The position numbers and the translations under genes are program-made. From the NCBI GenBank assembly GCA_964509765.1, contig CAZDYI010000143.1:1-17378 (forward strand): a stretch of DNA of 17,378 nt. The letters are read 5' to 3'. Source of the DNA: CAZDYI01 sp964509765 (GTDB lineage: Bacteria; Pseudomonadota; Gammaproteobacteria; Tethybacterales; Tethybacteraceae). The notes beneath the pieces were generated by a model. It did not search any database and was not told the origin of the DNA. It saw only the letters and a list, made by a program, of their open reading frames with translations. The first letter of the stretch is position 1. Every line of letters begins with the position of its first letter. Below, in pieces: positions 5,484-13,814 of this stretch.

Positions 5484-7942
5484 TAGGCCTTTTGTCCGGC
5501 CACAACAGCGGCCCTGATTCCGGGAGCGACTACGGCGACCTTTGGGGCGCGTCGCACCTTCCGCGCTTCTCCAAGGTCCTGCCCTACAGGGTGTACGACC
5601 CCGGCAGCCGCCTGTTCGAGCTGGCGGACGGGCCCAAGGGGACCTGTCTCGGCTTCTTGCTCGAGGGCCTGCCGCAGGTCGGGGTGTCCGAGCAGATGGA
5701 GGCCGCCTTCCAGGAGCTGCCGAACCTGCTCGAGGAGGGCGCCTGCCTGCAGGTGTCGATCTACTCCGACCCGGAGGTCCGCGGCCACCTCGCCCGCTAC
5801 TGCCGCACGCGGCCGGGCGAGGGCAAGGGCCGGGTCGAGGACCTGCACCGGCGACTCGCCCGGCGGCGGTTCGAGCACATGGAGCGTCTCGGCGCCGACC
5901 TCACGCCGTGCGACTTCCGGCTGTTCATCGCCGTGACCATGCCCGGAGCGCTCGGCTCATCGGCGTCGGAGCAGGAGGCCTCCGCCCTGCGCCAGTCGAT
6001 CGAGTCGATCCTGTCGGGCTGCTCGATCCCGACCCGGGCGCTCGACCCGGCGGACCTCGTCCGGCTCGCAGGCGGGATGCTCAACCCGCGCAACACGGCA
6101 AGGCGCGACTTCGGCTACGACCCGCAGGCCCCGATCTCGGCGCAGTGCCTGCTGCAGGACACCTCGATCATGTTCGAGAGCGGATCGGTCGCGGTGCGCG
6201 GCGACGGCAGCGACCACGCGCTCGTCGCGATGGCGGCGAGCTCGTACCCGGCGTCGATGCGCCTCGCCGGGATGGTCGGCCTGCTCGGAGACCCGCTGCG
6301 GCCCAACCTGCGCTACTCGGGCCCGTTCATGGTCACGATGTGCATGATGATGCTCGACCAGGAGGCGGCGCGGATGCTCGTCTCGGTGCGCTCGGCGCGG
6401 GCGGCGAGCAACGCGAAGTCGGCGATGGCGCGGCTGATGCCGGGCTTCTACAGGAGGCAGCTCGACGACTGGCAGTCCTGCTCGGACGCGATCGACGCCG
6501 GGGCCGGCATGGCGCTGATGTCCCACCACGTCCTGGTCCGGGCGGCGCCCGGGGAGATCGAGCCGGCGCAGGCGCGGGCGCGCTCGGTCTGGCGCTCGCG
6601 CGGCTTCACCCTGGCGCGCTGCGAGTTCCTGCAGCAGCAGGGGGTGCTCGCGACGCTGCCGATGGGGCTCACGCCCGCGCTCGGCCGCGACCTGCGCTCG
6701 CTCGGCCTGATGTCGCTCAAGACCACCCACAACGCCGCCCACGGCATGCCGGTCGTCGGCGAGTGGAAGGGCACGCGGAGCCCGTCGATGCTGATGGTCG
6801 GCCGCCGCGGCCAGCTGATGGGCATCGACCTGTTCGACTCGCCGGGCAACTACAACGCCGTGGTCGCCGGGATCTCGGGATCGGGCAAGTCGGTGCTGCT
6901 GAACGAGATCGCGGTCAGCTCGCTCGGGGTCGGCGCCAAGGTCTGGATCTTCGACATCGGCTGCTCGTACCTCAAGGCCTGCGAGGTCCTCGGAGGCCAG
7001 TTCCTGCGCTTCTCGGCCGAGACGAGGCTGAGCCTAAACCCGTTCTCGGCGGTGGTCGACATCGACGAGGACATGCGGCTGCTCAAGCCGCTGTTCGCCC
7101 AGATGATCGCGCCGCGGGTCGGCCTCGGCGACTACCAGAACGCCCAGCTCGAGGCTGCGATCCAGGAGGCCTGGCAGCGCCACGGCTCGGGCGCGACCCC
7201 GACCGACCTGCAGGGGCGGCTTGCCGAGGCCGGCGGCTCGGACCCGCGGGTGCGCGACATGGCGGTGATGATGGCGCCGTTTTGCCGCAAGGGCGCGCAC
7301 GGGCGCTGGTTCGACGGCCCGGCGACGGTCGACTTCGGCTCCGACCTCGTCGTGATCGAGCTCGAGGAGCTCAAGGGCAACCCCGACCTGCAGTCGGTCG
7401 TGATGCTGCAGATGCTGTTCTTCGTGTCGCAGGAGATGTACTCGAGCCACAACAGGCGCAAGCTGGTGCTGATCGACGAGGCATGGGAGATGCTCCGCGG
7501 CGAGGGAGTAGCAGAGTTCATCGAGCACGGCTACAGGCGGGCGCGCAAGTACAACGGAGCCTACCTGACCGCGACGCAGAGCGTCTCGGACTTCTATTCG
7601 ACCTCGGCCGGCCGCAACGCGATCGGCAACTCGGACTGGCTGCTGCTCCTTTCGCAGAAGGACGAGGAGCTCCGCCAGGTCGTCGAGCAGGGCCACCTGG
7701 CGATCTCGCCTGCGGAGCGCGAGATGGTCCGCACGCTGCGGACCGTGCCGGGCAGCCACTCGGAGGTGTTCGTCCGCTGCCAGGGCGTCGCGAGCGGGGT
7801 CGGGCGCCTCACCGTCGACCCCCACACCGAGCTTTTGTTCTCGACCAACGCCCGCGACCGGGCCGCGGTCGACAGGCACCGCAAGGCCGGGCTGGGGCTC
7901 GAGGAGAGCATCGACGCGGTGCTTCGGGAGCGTGCGGCCTAG
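5480..7942 (+). CDS. traC: Type IV secretion ATPase TraC (VirB4-like)
   Basis: TraC is the cytoplasmic, membrane-associated VirB4-family ATPase that powers pilus assembly. The 820 residues (F TraC about 875) start at GTG in GTGA with traV, behind a GGGAAAGAGG ribosome binding site. The N-terminal half (to about residue 430) is the TraC-type domain, including the DLWGASHLPRFSKVLPYRVY start seen in the family. The Walker A motif GISGSGKS is at residues 464-471. The Walker B motif LVLIDEAW is at about 662-669, followed by a conserved RRARKYNGAYLTATQSVSDF segment of RecA-like ATPases. All catalytic motifs look intact. Its end overlaps traW by 11 bases. Confidence 0.95.
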   Translation: MIGLLSGHNSGPDSGSDYGDLWGASHLPRFSKVLPYRVYDPGSRLFELADGPKGTCLGFLLEGLPQVGVSEQMEAAFQELPNLLEEGACLQVSIYSDPEVRGHLARYCRTRPGEGKGRVEDLHRRLARRRFEHMERLGADLTPCDFRLFIAVTMPGALGSSASEQEASALRQSIESILSGCSIPTRALDPADLVRLAGGMLNPRNTARRDFGYDPQAPISAQCLLQDTSIMFESGSVAVRGDGSDHALVAMAASSYPASMRLAGMVGLLGDPLRPNLRYSGPFMVTMCMMMLDQEAARMLVSVRSARAASNAKSAMARLMPGFYRRQLDDWQSCSDAIDAGAGMALMSHHVLVRAAPGEIEPAQARARSVWRSRGFTLARCEFLQQQGVLATLPMGLTPALGRDLRSLGLMSLKTTHNAAHGMPVVGEWKGTRSPSMLMVGRRGQLMGIDLFDSPGNYNAVVAGISGSGKSVLLNEIAVSSLGVGAKVWIFDIGCSYLKACEVLGGQFLRFSAETRLSLNPFSAVVDIDEDMRLLKPLFAQMIAPRVGLGDYQNAQLEAAIQEAWQRHGSGATPTDLQGRLAEAGGSDPRVRDMAVMMAPFCRKGAHGRWFDGPATVDFGSDLVVIELEELKGNPDLQSVVMLQMLFFVSQEMYSSHNRRKLVLIDEAWEMLRGEGVAEFIEHGYRRARKYNGAYLTATQSVSDFYSTSAGRNAIGNSDWLLLLSQKDEELRQVVEQGHLAISPAEREMVRTLRTVPGSHSEVFVRCQGVASGVGRLTVDPHTELLFSTNARDRAAVDRHRKAGLGLEESIDAVLRERAA

Positions 7943-8576
7943 GACCGCCTCCGTGGCCGCCGCCGCGCTGTCGGCGGCCTGCCTCGCCGCTGCGATCGCG
8001 GCCTCGCAGAGGGAGGCGCTGGGCCCGCTGTTCCCGGTCGCGGAGCGCGACCTGCTCGGGGCGATCGAGGTCGCCGTGCGCGAGAAGGTCGCCGACGGCA
8101 CCGTCGAAAGGGAGGTCGCCGCGGCGAAAAAGAGGGCCGCGGCCTACGTTAGCGAGCCGCCGCCGGTCGCGGGGATCGTCCGCGCGGAGCGGCCCTCGAC
8201 CAGGCTCTTCGACCCGAGCGTGGTCATCGACCGCCCGGTCACGGACCTCGCGGGCAACGCGGTGCACCCGGCAGGCACCAGGGTCAACCCGCTCGAGAGC
8301 GTGTCCCTGGACGGCGCGCTTGTCTTCTTCGACGCCAGGGACCCCTGGCAGGTGGCAGTCGCGGTGGGCCTTGCCGAGAGAGGCGGCCCTACCCGGGCGG
8401 TGCTGGTCGCGGGCTCGCCGGACGCGTTCGCAAGGCATAGCGGAATGCGGGCGTACTTCGACCAGCACGGCGCCCTGACCTCGCGCCTGGGAATCCGGGA
8501 GGTCCCGGCAGTCGTCACCCAGGACGGCCTGGCGCTGCGCATCGACACCCGCGCGCCGGAGGGCAGGGGCGGATGA
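7932..8576 (+). CDS. traW: Type IV secretion pilus assembly protein TraW
   Basis: TraW is a periplasmic protein needed for F pilus assembly and acts together with TrbC. The 214 residues (F TraW about 210) start at a GTG inside the traC end, with CGGGAG just upstream. A signal peptide of about 25 residues is followed by GPLFPVAERDLL, a conserved family opening (pilus proteins with an Ala/Gly-Pro-hydrophobic-Ile/Val-E-x-D pattern). The core contains IDRPVTDLAGNAVHPAGTRV and NPLESVSL, the strongest TraW signature, then a VFFDARDPWQV strand and a C-terminal LGIREVPAVVTQDGLALRI. Unlike F, no trbI lies between traC and traW. It overlaps traU in ATGA. Confidence 0.92.
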   Translation: MRPRTASVAAAALSAACLAAAIAASQREALGPLFPVAERDLLGAIEVAVREKVADGTVEREVAAAKKRAAAYVSEPPPVAGIVRAERPSTRLFDPSVVIDRPVTDLAGNAVHPAGTRVNPLESVSLDGALVFFDARDPWQVAVAVGLAERGGPTRAVLVAGSPDAFARHSGMRAYFDQHGALTSRLGIREVPAVVTQDGLALRIDTRAPEGRGG

Positions 8577-9574
8577 GGACAGTCCTCGCCCTCGCCCTGC
8601 TGTTTCTGGCGTGGCCCAGGCCTTCCTTGGCCGCATGCGAGGGCCGCGTGCCCGACTTCATCGGCGGCATCTGCTGGAGCTGCATGTTCCCGCTGCGGGT
8701 CGCGGGCGTGATCCTCTACGGCAGGGAGCAGGCCGACCGGCACCTGGTCAACATCCTCGGCTGCTCCTGCGGCTTTCCCCGCCGCACCGGGCTGCCCGTG
8801 GCCTTCTGGGAGCCTGCTCGCGTCGTCGAGGTGACTCGGACGCCCTACTGCCTGACCACACTCGGCGGCCTGCAGCTCGGCTCAGCGGCAGGGGCGAGGG
8901 CGCCCGGGGCGCGCACCGGCACCGCGGCTGAGGGCACGACGTCGTACGCCTTCTACCACGCGCACTGGTACACGAACCCGCTGCTGCACTGGCTCGGGGT
9001 CCTGCTTGACTTCGAGTGCCTCGAGCGCACCGGGCTCGACCTTGCGTACGTCTCGGAGCTCGACCCGACCTGGGAGGACGACGAGCTCGCTGCGATCCTC
9101 GAGCCGGAGATGCTCCTGACGGCGAACCTGCCTGCGGTCGCGGCGTGCGTCGGCGACTGCTTCGAGGCGACGCGGCGGTTTCCGCGCAAGGAGCTGTGGT
9201 GGTGCGCAGGCTGCAACGGCCCCCTCTACCCCGCCAACGGCAACGTCGCCGCGCACGTCTCGGGCCGGCACAGCTCGTCGCTGCTCGCGATGCGGCTGGC
9301 GATGCGCATGCACCGCAGCGGCGCCTCGCACTACACACACGGGTACGCGGCCCTGTGCAACGCCGGGTGGACCTCGCCGGTGTTTCAGAAGGACGCCTAC
9401 AAGATGTCGATGATCCTGCCGAGGGCCCAGGGCAAGCGGAGGGAAAGGTGCTGCGAGGCCTTCGGGTCGCCTCCTGAGCTGTGGGCGAGCGGGAGCGAGT
9501 GGCCGGTGACAGGGGAGGACTTCTCCTACCTGCTCTTTCGGAAGAGGAACTGCTGTGTGGGCTATGATTTTTAG
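8573..9574 (+). CDS. traU: Type IV secretion mating-pair/pilus protein TraU
   Basis: TraU is a cysteine-rich periplasmic protein required for DNA transfer and efficient pilus assembly. The 333 residues (F TraU about 330) begin with a 20-residue signal peptide ending PSLA. The mature protein opens with a CxxxxPDFIGGICWSCMFPLRVAG region typical of TraU. It has many paired cysteines, including GCSCGFPRR, the WWCAGCNGPLYP motif, and a terminal CC in NCCVGYDF. The AHWYTNPLLHWLGVLLDFEC segment is another strong match. The high cysteine count makes it a probable client of the operon-encoded DsbC and TraF. The gene overlaps trbC by up to 20 bases. Confidence 0.94.
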   Translation: MRTVLALALLFLAWPRPSLAACEGRVPDFIGGICWSCMFPLRVAGVILYGREQADRHLVNILGCSCGFPRRTGLPVAFWEPARVVEVTRTPYCLTTLGGLQLGSAAGARAPGARTGTAAEGTTSYAFYHAHWYTNPLLHWLGVLLDFECLERTGLDLAYVSELDPTWEDDELAAILEPEMLLTANLPAVAACVGDCFEATRRFPRKELWWCAGCNGPLYPANGNVAAHVSGRHSSSLLAMRLAMRMHRSGASHYTHGYAALCNAGWTSPVFQKDAYKMSMILPRAQGKRRERCCEAFGSPPELWASGSEWPVTGEDFSYLLFRKRNCCVGYDF

Positions 9575-10076
9575 CACCGCCGTCCTCGCCATGCTTGTGT
9601 CCGGGGCTCAGGCGCAGGAGGGGCGGGAGCCGGCCGGGCTCGACCTCGCCGAGATCGTGCGCGAGTACGAGAGGGCGGAGGCCGAGGCCCGCATGCCCGA
9701 CTCGGGCCCGCCCGTCGGGGTGCTGGTCTCGTTCTCCGTGCCGGCGGAGAGCCTCCGGAGGCTTGCCGCGGACGCGGCGGCCGCCGGGATCCCGCTCATG
9801 CTGCGCGGCCTCGTCGGCGACACGATGGAGGGCACCGTGGAGGCCGTCGCCGGGGTCGACCCCGGCGGCAGGGCGACCTGGCTGATCGACCCCCGCCCGT
9901 TCCGGGAGATGGGGGTGACCGGAGTGCCGCTGTACTTCGCCGCCGCCGGCGGCGAGATCAGGACCGTCAGCGGCGACGTTTCGCTCGGGTACGCGCTGCG
10001 CAGGCTCGCGTCGGCGGGCGGCTCCGCCTCGGGCGAGCTCCTGCGGATGGCCGACCTCGTCGAGGTGGTCAGGTGA
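9555..10076 (+). CDS. trbC: F-type pilin assembly protein TrbC
   Basis: TrbC is a periplasmic pilus assembly protein that works with TraW; in some systems the two are fused. The 173 residues (F TrbC about 212) have a signal peptide ending GAQA. A domain follows that begins GVLVSFSVPAESLRRLAADA, typical of TrbC, then GIPLMLRGLVGDT and a VTGVPLYFAAAGG segment. The overall fold pattern looks thioredoxin-like without catalytic cysteines. Start choice is between GTG 9555, spaced six bases from AAGAGGA at 9542-9548, and ATG 9564, which gives a shorter signal peptide. I prefer 9555 on spacing. The start lies inside traU, and the stop overlaps traN in GTGA. Confidence 0.87.
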   Translation: MWAMIFSTAVLAMLVSGAQAQEGREPAGLDLAEIVREYERAEAEARMPDSGPPVGVLVSFSVPAESLRRLAADAAAAGIPLMLRGLVGDTMEGTVEAVAGVDPGGRATWLIDPRPFREMGVTGVPLYFAAAGGEIRTVSGDVSLGYALRRLASAGGSASGELLRMADLVEVVR

Positions 10077-11371
10077 GGGCCCTCGCCGCCGCCGCTCTCT
10101 GCCTTGCGGCGCAGTTCGCCTGGGCCCAGACCCCGGTCAGGGAGTGGGAGATCCGGCAGATGCTCTACGGGATCGCCGGAGACACGAGCGCGCTGAGCGG
10201 CCTGTCGCTTCCGGACGCCGAGCTGCTCGGTGCGGGCGTCGCAACATGCACGGGCGGGGCGACGTGCGCCGGGGTCAGGGCCGGCCTCACTGACGTTCCC
10301 GGAAGGAACCGCGGAGCGGCCGAGATGGCGGTGGCGGAATCGGCGCAGTACCTCGTCGACCCCGCGATGGAGCCGGGTAGGTGCGCGGTCGCCCGGGAGG
10401 CTGTCCCGGGGGCGGGACCCTGCGCAGTAGGCGAGCCGGGATGCGAGGCCGGAACGAAGGTCAGGACCGTGATGCGGTGCGGGCCGGCGGTCGACTGCTC
10501 GACGGGGATCTGCGGGACCGCGGCGGAGCCCGTCTCGCATGCCGCCGAGATCGGCATCGCGCTTGCGAGCCTCGAGGCCGCAAGGCAGGCGGGCACCTAC
10601 GTGACGCGGGGAACCGGCGGGGAGCTCCGGGTGTTCCGCGGCGAGACCTCGAACTGCCGATCGAAGGTCGCGTGGGGACTCGGCGCATGCTGCCGGCCGA
10701 GCGCCCAGGGCAGGCAGACGACGAACATGCAGGCGCTCGCCGAGCTCGGCGTGACCCACGCCCTGCGCGGCGTCCTCGCCTCCGGCAGCGAGCACACGCA
10801 CGACGTGCTGTTCTCGGCCGAGACCCTCAAGGCGGGCCTCGGCAGCCTGTCGGTCGGCGGCGTGGCGCAGGCGTTCTCGCCGTCGCTGTCGTTCTACGGC
10901 CTCGAGGTGGCCGTCACCGAGGGGGCGCTGTCGTTCGGCTTCGACCCGACGTCGTTCGCGGTCGCAGTGGCGCTGTCGGTGATCTCGAACATGCTCAGGT
11001 GCCACCAGGACGAGCAGATCCTGTCGATGAGGATCGGCGCCGGGCTGTGCGACGCTACCGCGGAGTGGTGCAGCAAGAAGCGCCTGTTCAGCTGCAAGGA
11101 GAGGACGCGCACCTACTGCTGCTACAACTCGCGCCTGGCGCGGCTCGTCGCCCGCCAGGGCCTGGCACAGATCGGCGCGCCGGCCAGGTGCGACGGGTTC
11201 ACCTCCGCCGAGTTCCGCAGGCTCGACTTCGGGAAGATCGACATCTCCTCGTACGTCAGCGAGTTGAGCCCGAGCGTCGATCCCGCGCTCGTTGACCGCT
11301 ACCGCCGCGAGAGCGCTGAGGCCGCGGCCCGGTCCGCGGCGGACGGAACGCCGCAGGTGACCGTGGAGTGA
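10073..11371 (+). CDS. traN: Mating-pair stabilisation outer-membrane protein TraN (compact form)
   Basis: TraN is the outer-membrane adhesin-like protein that stabilises mating pairs by contacting a recipient surface receptor. The 432 residues begin with an 18-residue signal peptide ending FAWA. The protein is cysteine-rich. The diagnostic part is the C-terminus: CSKKRLFSCKERTRTYCCYN starting at C333, followed by a CDGFTSAEFRRLDFGKIDIS stretch, both very characteristic of TraN. It is markedly shorter than F TraN (about 602), with the difference in the N-terminal and central region that carries the receptor-contacting tip in F. It starts in GTGA with trbC and ends in GTGA with the next gene. 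Confidence 0.88.
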   Translation: MRALAAAALCLAAQFAWAQTPVREWEIRQMLYGIAGDTSALSGLSLPDAELLGAGVATCTGGATCAGVRAGLTDVPGRNRGAAEMAVAESAQYLVDPAMEPGRCAVAREAVPGAGPCAVGEPGCEAGTKVRTVMRCGPAVDCSTGICGTAAEPVSHAAEIGIALASLEAARQAGTYVTRGTGGELRVFRGETSNCRSKVAWGLGACCRPSAQGRQTTNMQALAELGVTHALRGVLASGSEHTHDVLFSAETLKAGLGSLSVGGVAQAFSPSLSFYGLEVAVTEGALSFGFDPTSFAVAVALSVISNMLRCHQDEQILSMRIGAGLCDATAEWCSKKRLFSCKERTRTYCCYNSRLARLVARQGLAQIGAPARCDGFTSAEFRRLDFGKIDISSYVSELSPSVDPALVDRYRRESAEAAARSAADGTPQVTVE

Positions 11372-11703
11372 TCAGGGAGTTCGCCATCAGGGCGGTAGTC
11401 CTGTTCGGGGTGCCCGCCCTCGCGCTCGGAGACATGCTCGAGCTGCTCGAGCAGGCCCTCGCAAGAGGGGGCGAGCCCGTCGAGCGCAGGCTTACGGGGC
11501 ACTTCGCCGAGAGCGTCGTCGGCGTAACCGAGGGCAGGACAGTGGTCGGCAGGGCGCGGCTTGCCGAGGAGCTCGACGAGCCCGGATGCGGGCGGCTCGT
11601 CCTGACCATCCTCGCGGACGGCCCGGACGGCGAGCTCGTGGAGCTGGCCGAGGCCAACCTCGACATGTGCGAGGGCGGCGTCCCGCCCGACCCGAGCAGG
11701 TGA
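11368..11703 (+). CDS. Unrecognised secreted protein encoded between traN and traF (111 aa)
   Basis: I do not recognise this gene. It starts at GTG in a GTGA overlap with traN and ends in a GTGA overlap with traF, so it is a coupled member of the operon and not a chance frame. The N-terminus REFAIRAVVLFGVPALALG looks like a signal peptide of about 21 residues. The predicted mature part starts DMLELLEQAL and is strongly acidic, with two cysteines at 74 and 101 that could form one disulfide. The pattern HFAESVVGVTEGRTVVGRAR followed by GCGRLVLTILADG suggests a small mostly beta domain. F has other small genes (trbE and others) in this area, but I see no resemblance that supports naming it after one. 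A periplasmic accessory role is inferred from context. Confidence 0.7.
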   Translation: MIREFAIRAVVLFGVPALALGDMLELLEQALARGGEPVERRLTGHFAESVVGVTEGRTVVGRARLAEELDEPGCGRLVLTILADGPDGELVELAEANLDMCEGGVPPDPSR

Positions 11704-12482
11704 CAAGGCTTCTTGCGGCGATCGCGCTCGCGGCCGTCCCGCTTGCGGCGCCGGCGGGCTACTGGGACGCGAGCGACGCCGGCTGGTACTGGTACGAGGA
11801 GCCCCCGCCCGAGGAGGCCGCCTCAGAAGAGGAGCCGGAGCCGGAGGGTCCGGTGGAGACTGAGGGCCAGAGGCCCGAGCTTGCCGCGCACGCAGCCCTG
11901 CAGCGCAGGCTCGAGGAGACGCGCATCGTCGCGATCATGGATCCGACGCCCGCCAACGTCGAGACCTACCTGCGGGTGCAGCGCGAGGTGATGGACCGCT
12001 CGGCGAGGTTCGCCGACGTCTGGCAGAGGGTGGTCTGGGTCACGCCCGACCTCGACTACCAGTTCACCCACCGGCCGACCAACGCCGCGGCCCTCCACAC
12101 ATGGGAGTCCAGGCGCCGCTCGGACCACGGCGGGCTTGTCGCCGAGGCGGCCAAGGAGCACGGCCTGTTCTTCCTGTTCGGCGAGGACTGCCTCCACTGC
12201 GCGCAGATGGGGCAGGTGCTGCGGCGCTTCGCGGCGGGCAGCGGCTTCACCGTCCAGGCGGTGGCGACGGGCGGCGCCGCGCACGCGGCCTTCCCGGAGG
12301 CCTGGCCCGACAACGGCTTCGCCGCGGCGCTCGGCATCGACAGCTTCCCGGCGCTGGTGCTCGCGCGGCTGACCCCGGGCGACGAGGCCGCGTTCCCGGT
12401 CGCGTACGGGCCGCTGTCGGAAGGCGAGCTCGAGGAGCGCATCGCGGTGATGACCGGCGTGCCGGTCGGCGAGCGGTTCTGA
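11700..12482 (+). CDS. traF: Type IV secretion pilus assembly protein TraF, thioredoxin-like
   Basis: TraF is a periplasmic thioredoxin-fold protein of F-type pilus assembly. The 260 residues (F TraF about 247) start at GTG in GTGA overlap. A signal peptide of about 19 residues ends APA. The typical aromatic motif follows (GWYWYEEPPP), then a long acidic Glu/Pro linker. The C-terminal domain has LFFLFGEDCLHCAQM with a CxxC pair at C164 and C167, and DSFPALVLARL in place of the thioredoxin cis-proline loop. F TraF is reported to lack the CxxC, whereas relatives in other elements keep it, so this copy may be redox active. It joins traH through a one-base TGATG overlap. Confidence 0.92.
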   Translation: MTRLLAAIALAAVPLAAPAGYWDASDAGWYWYEEPPPEEAASEEEPEPEGPVETEGQRPELAAHAALQRRLEETRIVAIMDPTPANVETYLRVQREVMDRSARFADVWQRVVWVTPDLDYQFTHRPTNAAALHTWESRRRSDHGGLVAEAAKEHGLFFLFGEDCLHCAQMGQVLRRFAAGSGFTVQAVATGGAAHAAFPEAWPDNGFAAALGIDSFPALVLARLTPGDEAAFPVAYGPLSEGELEERIAVMTGVPVGERF

Positions 12483-13813
12483 TGAGGAGCTTCCTGGTCG
12501 CGCTCGCCGCGCTCGCCGCGTTCCCGGCATGGGCCGACCTGTCCGGGCAGATGCGGAGCATGTTCAACGGCATCGGCGCCTACGGCGCGGTGGACGGGCC
12601 TGCGTACGTCGCCGCGCAGTCGCGCCACGTCTTCTCCGGCGGCGGCATCACCTACCGTGCGCCGCGCCAGACCTACAACCTGTTCAGCGCGACCGCGCCG
12701 AGCCTGCGCGCCGGCTGCGGCGGCATCGACCTGTACGCGGGGTCGTTCTCGTTCATCAACCGCGACCAGTTCGTGCAGATGCTAAACAACATCGCGGCCA
12801 ACAGCGTCGGGCTCGCGTTCAAGACCGCGCTGTGCTCGACGTCGGCGAACCTGTGCCAGGCCATAGAGGACCTCCAGCGCACCGTCGGGCAGCTCAACCG
12901 GTTCAACATCGACTCCTGCGAGGCCGCCAAGAGCATCGTCGGCGGCTTCATGGGCAACGCCGCGCAGTCGGCCCAGTCGGCGTGCCAGGCCAACAGCTGG
13001 TTCTCCAGCCTCGCCTCGGACGCCCACGAGGCCCGGGCGATGTGCTCCAACCCTGCCGACTTCGAGCGCTCGAGGGTCTCGGCCGCCGGCGGCAGCGAGG
13101 AGCAGAACAAGCCCGTCGAGTTCGTCGGCGGCAACCTGACGTGGCAGGTGCTTGCCGACACCGCCTCAAGCCTGGACGTCGAGGAGCGCGAGTTCCTCCA
13201 GTCGATGCTCGGCACGCACGTGGTCACGACGGTGTCGCTCGCGCTGCAGTACTTCCCGCCGACGGTCACGAGGGTGTCCGAGTTCAACGAGCGGGAGGTC
13301 ACGCTGCTCAAGTGCGGCGACCCCGCAGAGTGCCTGACGGTGGTCCCGACAGAGGTGACGCTCGACACTTCCTTCCTTGAGCTCACCCGGGACCGCCTCG
13401 GCGACATCCGCGACAACCTGCGCGACGGGATGCGGCTCAGCGACGAGGAGGTCGGGCTGATCGCGAGCGCGCCGGTGCCGGTGCTCGCGCTAGCCCAGGC
13501 CGACGCCGCGGGCGCGGTCGGGCTGATCGACATCGCGGCCGAGGCGGTTGCGTTCTCGGTCGCGCACCGCTTTTTGAGCGAGAGCCTGCGCGAGGCGGCG
13601 AACTCGGCCGCGGCCTGGAAGTCGCGCAGCGTCAACGAGGCCGACCTGCTCCGCTCGATGGTCGAGGACTCGCGCGAGATCCGCTCGGAGCTCGCCTTCG
13701 AGACTCACTCGTCGCTGCAGCGCGTCGGAGAGGTGATCCAGATCGGCGACAGCATGCGCACGCTCCGGCAGCGGATGAGCGGCGAGACGCTCGCGCCGCT
13801 TTCCGGCAACTGA
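12482..13813 (+). CDS. traH: Type IV secretion pilus assembly protein TraH
   Basis: TraH is a periplasmic or outer-membrane-associated protein needed for pilus outgrowth, and it interacts with TraF, TraU and TrbI in the F system. The 443 residues (F TraH about 458) begin with an 18-residue signal peptide ending PAWA. Family signatures are clear: MRSMFNGIGAYGAVDGP, RAGCGGIDLYAGSFSFINRD near the N-terminus, and the FNIDSCEAAKSIVGGF segment. The C-terminal third is helical, and the protein carries several cysteines, likely oxidised. Its ATG shares one base with the traF stop, and one base separates its stop from the traG start. Confidence 0.95.
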   Translation: MRSFLVALAALAAFPAWADLSGQMRSMFNGIGAYGAVDGPAYVAAQSRHVFSGGGITYRAPRQTYNLFSATAPSLRAGCGGIDLYAGSFSFINRDQFVQMLNNIAANSVGLAFKTALCSTSANLCQAIEDLQRTVGQLNRFNIDSCEAAKSIVGGFMGNAAQSAQSACQANSWFSSLASDAHEARAMCSNPADFERSRVSAAGGSEEQNKPVEFVGGNLTWQVLADTASSLDVEEREFLQSMLGTHVVTTVSLALQYFPPTVTRVSEFNEREVTLLKCGDPAECLTVVPTEVTLDTSFLELTRDRLGDIRDNLRDGMRLSDEEVGLIASAPVPVLALAQADAAGAVGLIDIAAEAVAFSVAHRFLSESLREAANSAAAWKSRSVNEADLLRSMVEDSREIRSELAFETHSSLQRVGEVIQIGDSMRTLRQRMSGETLAPLSGN

Positions 13814-13814
13814 G

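Noticed and set aside
5542..8478. A 978-codon plus-strand frame overlapping traC and traW
   Set aside because: It is a long stop-free shadow frame typical of very GC-rich DNA. The composition is dominated by Arg, Ala, Gly and Pro without motifs, while the traC frame carries clear Walker motifs.
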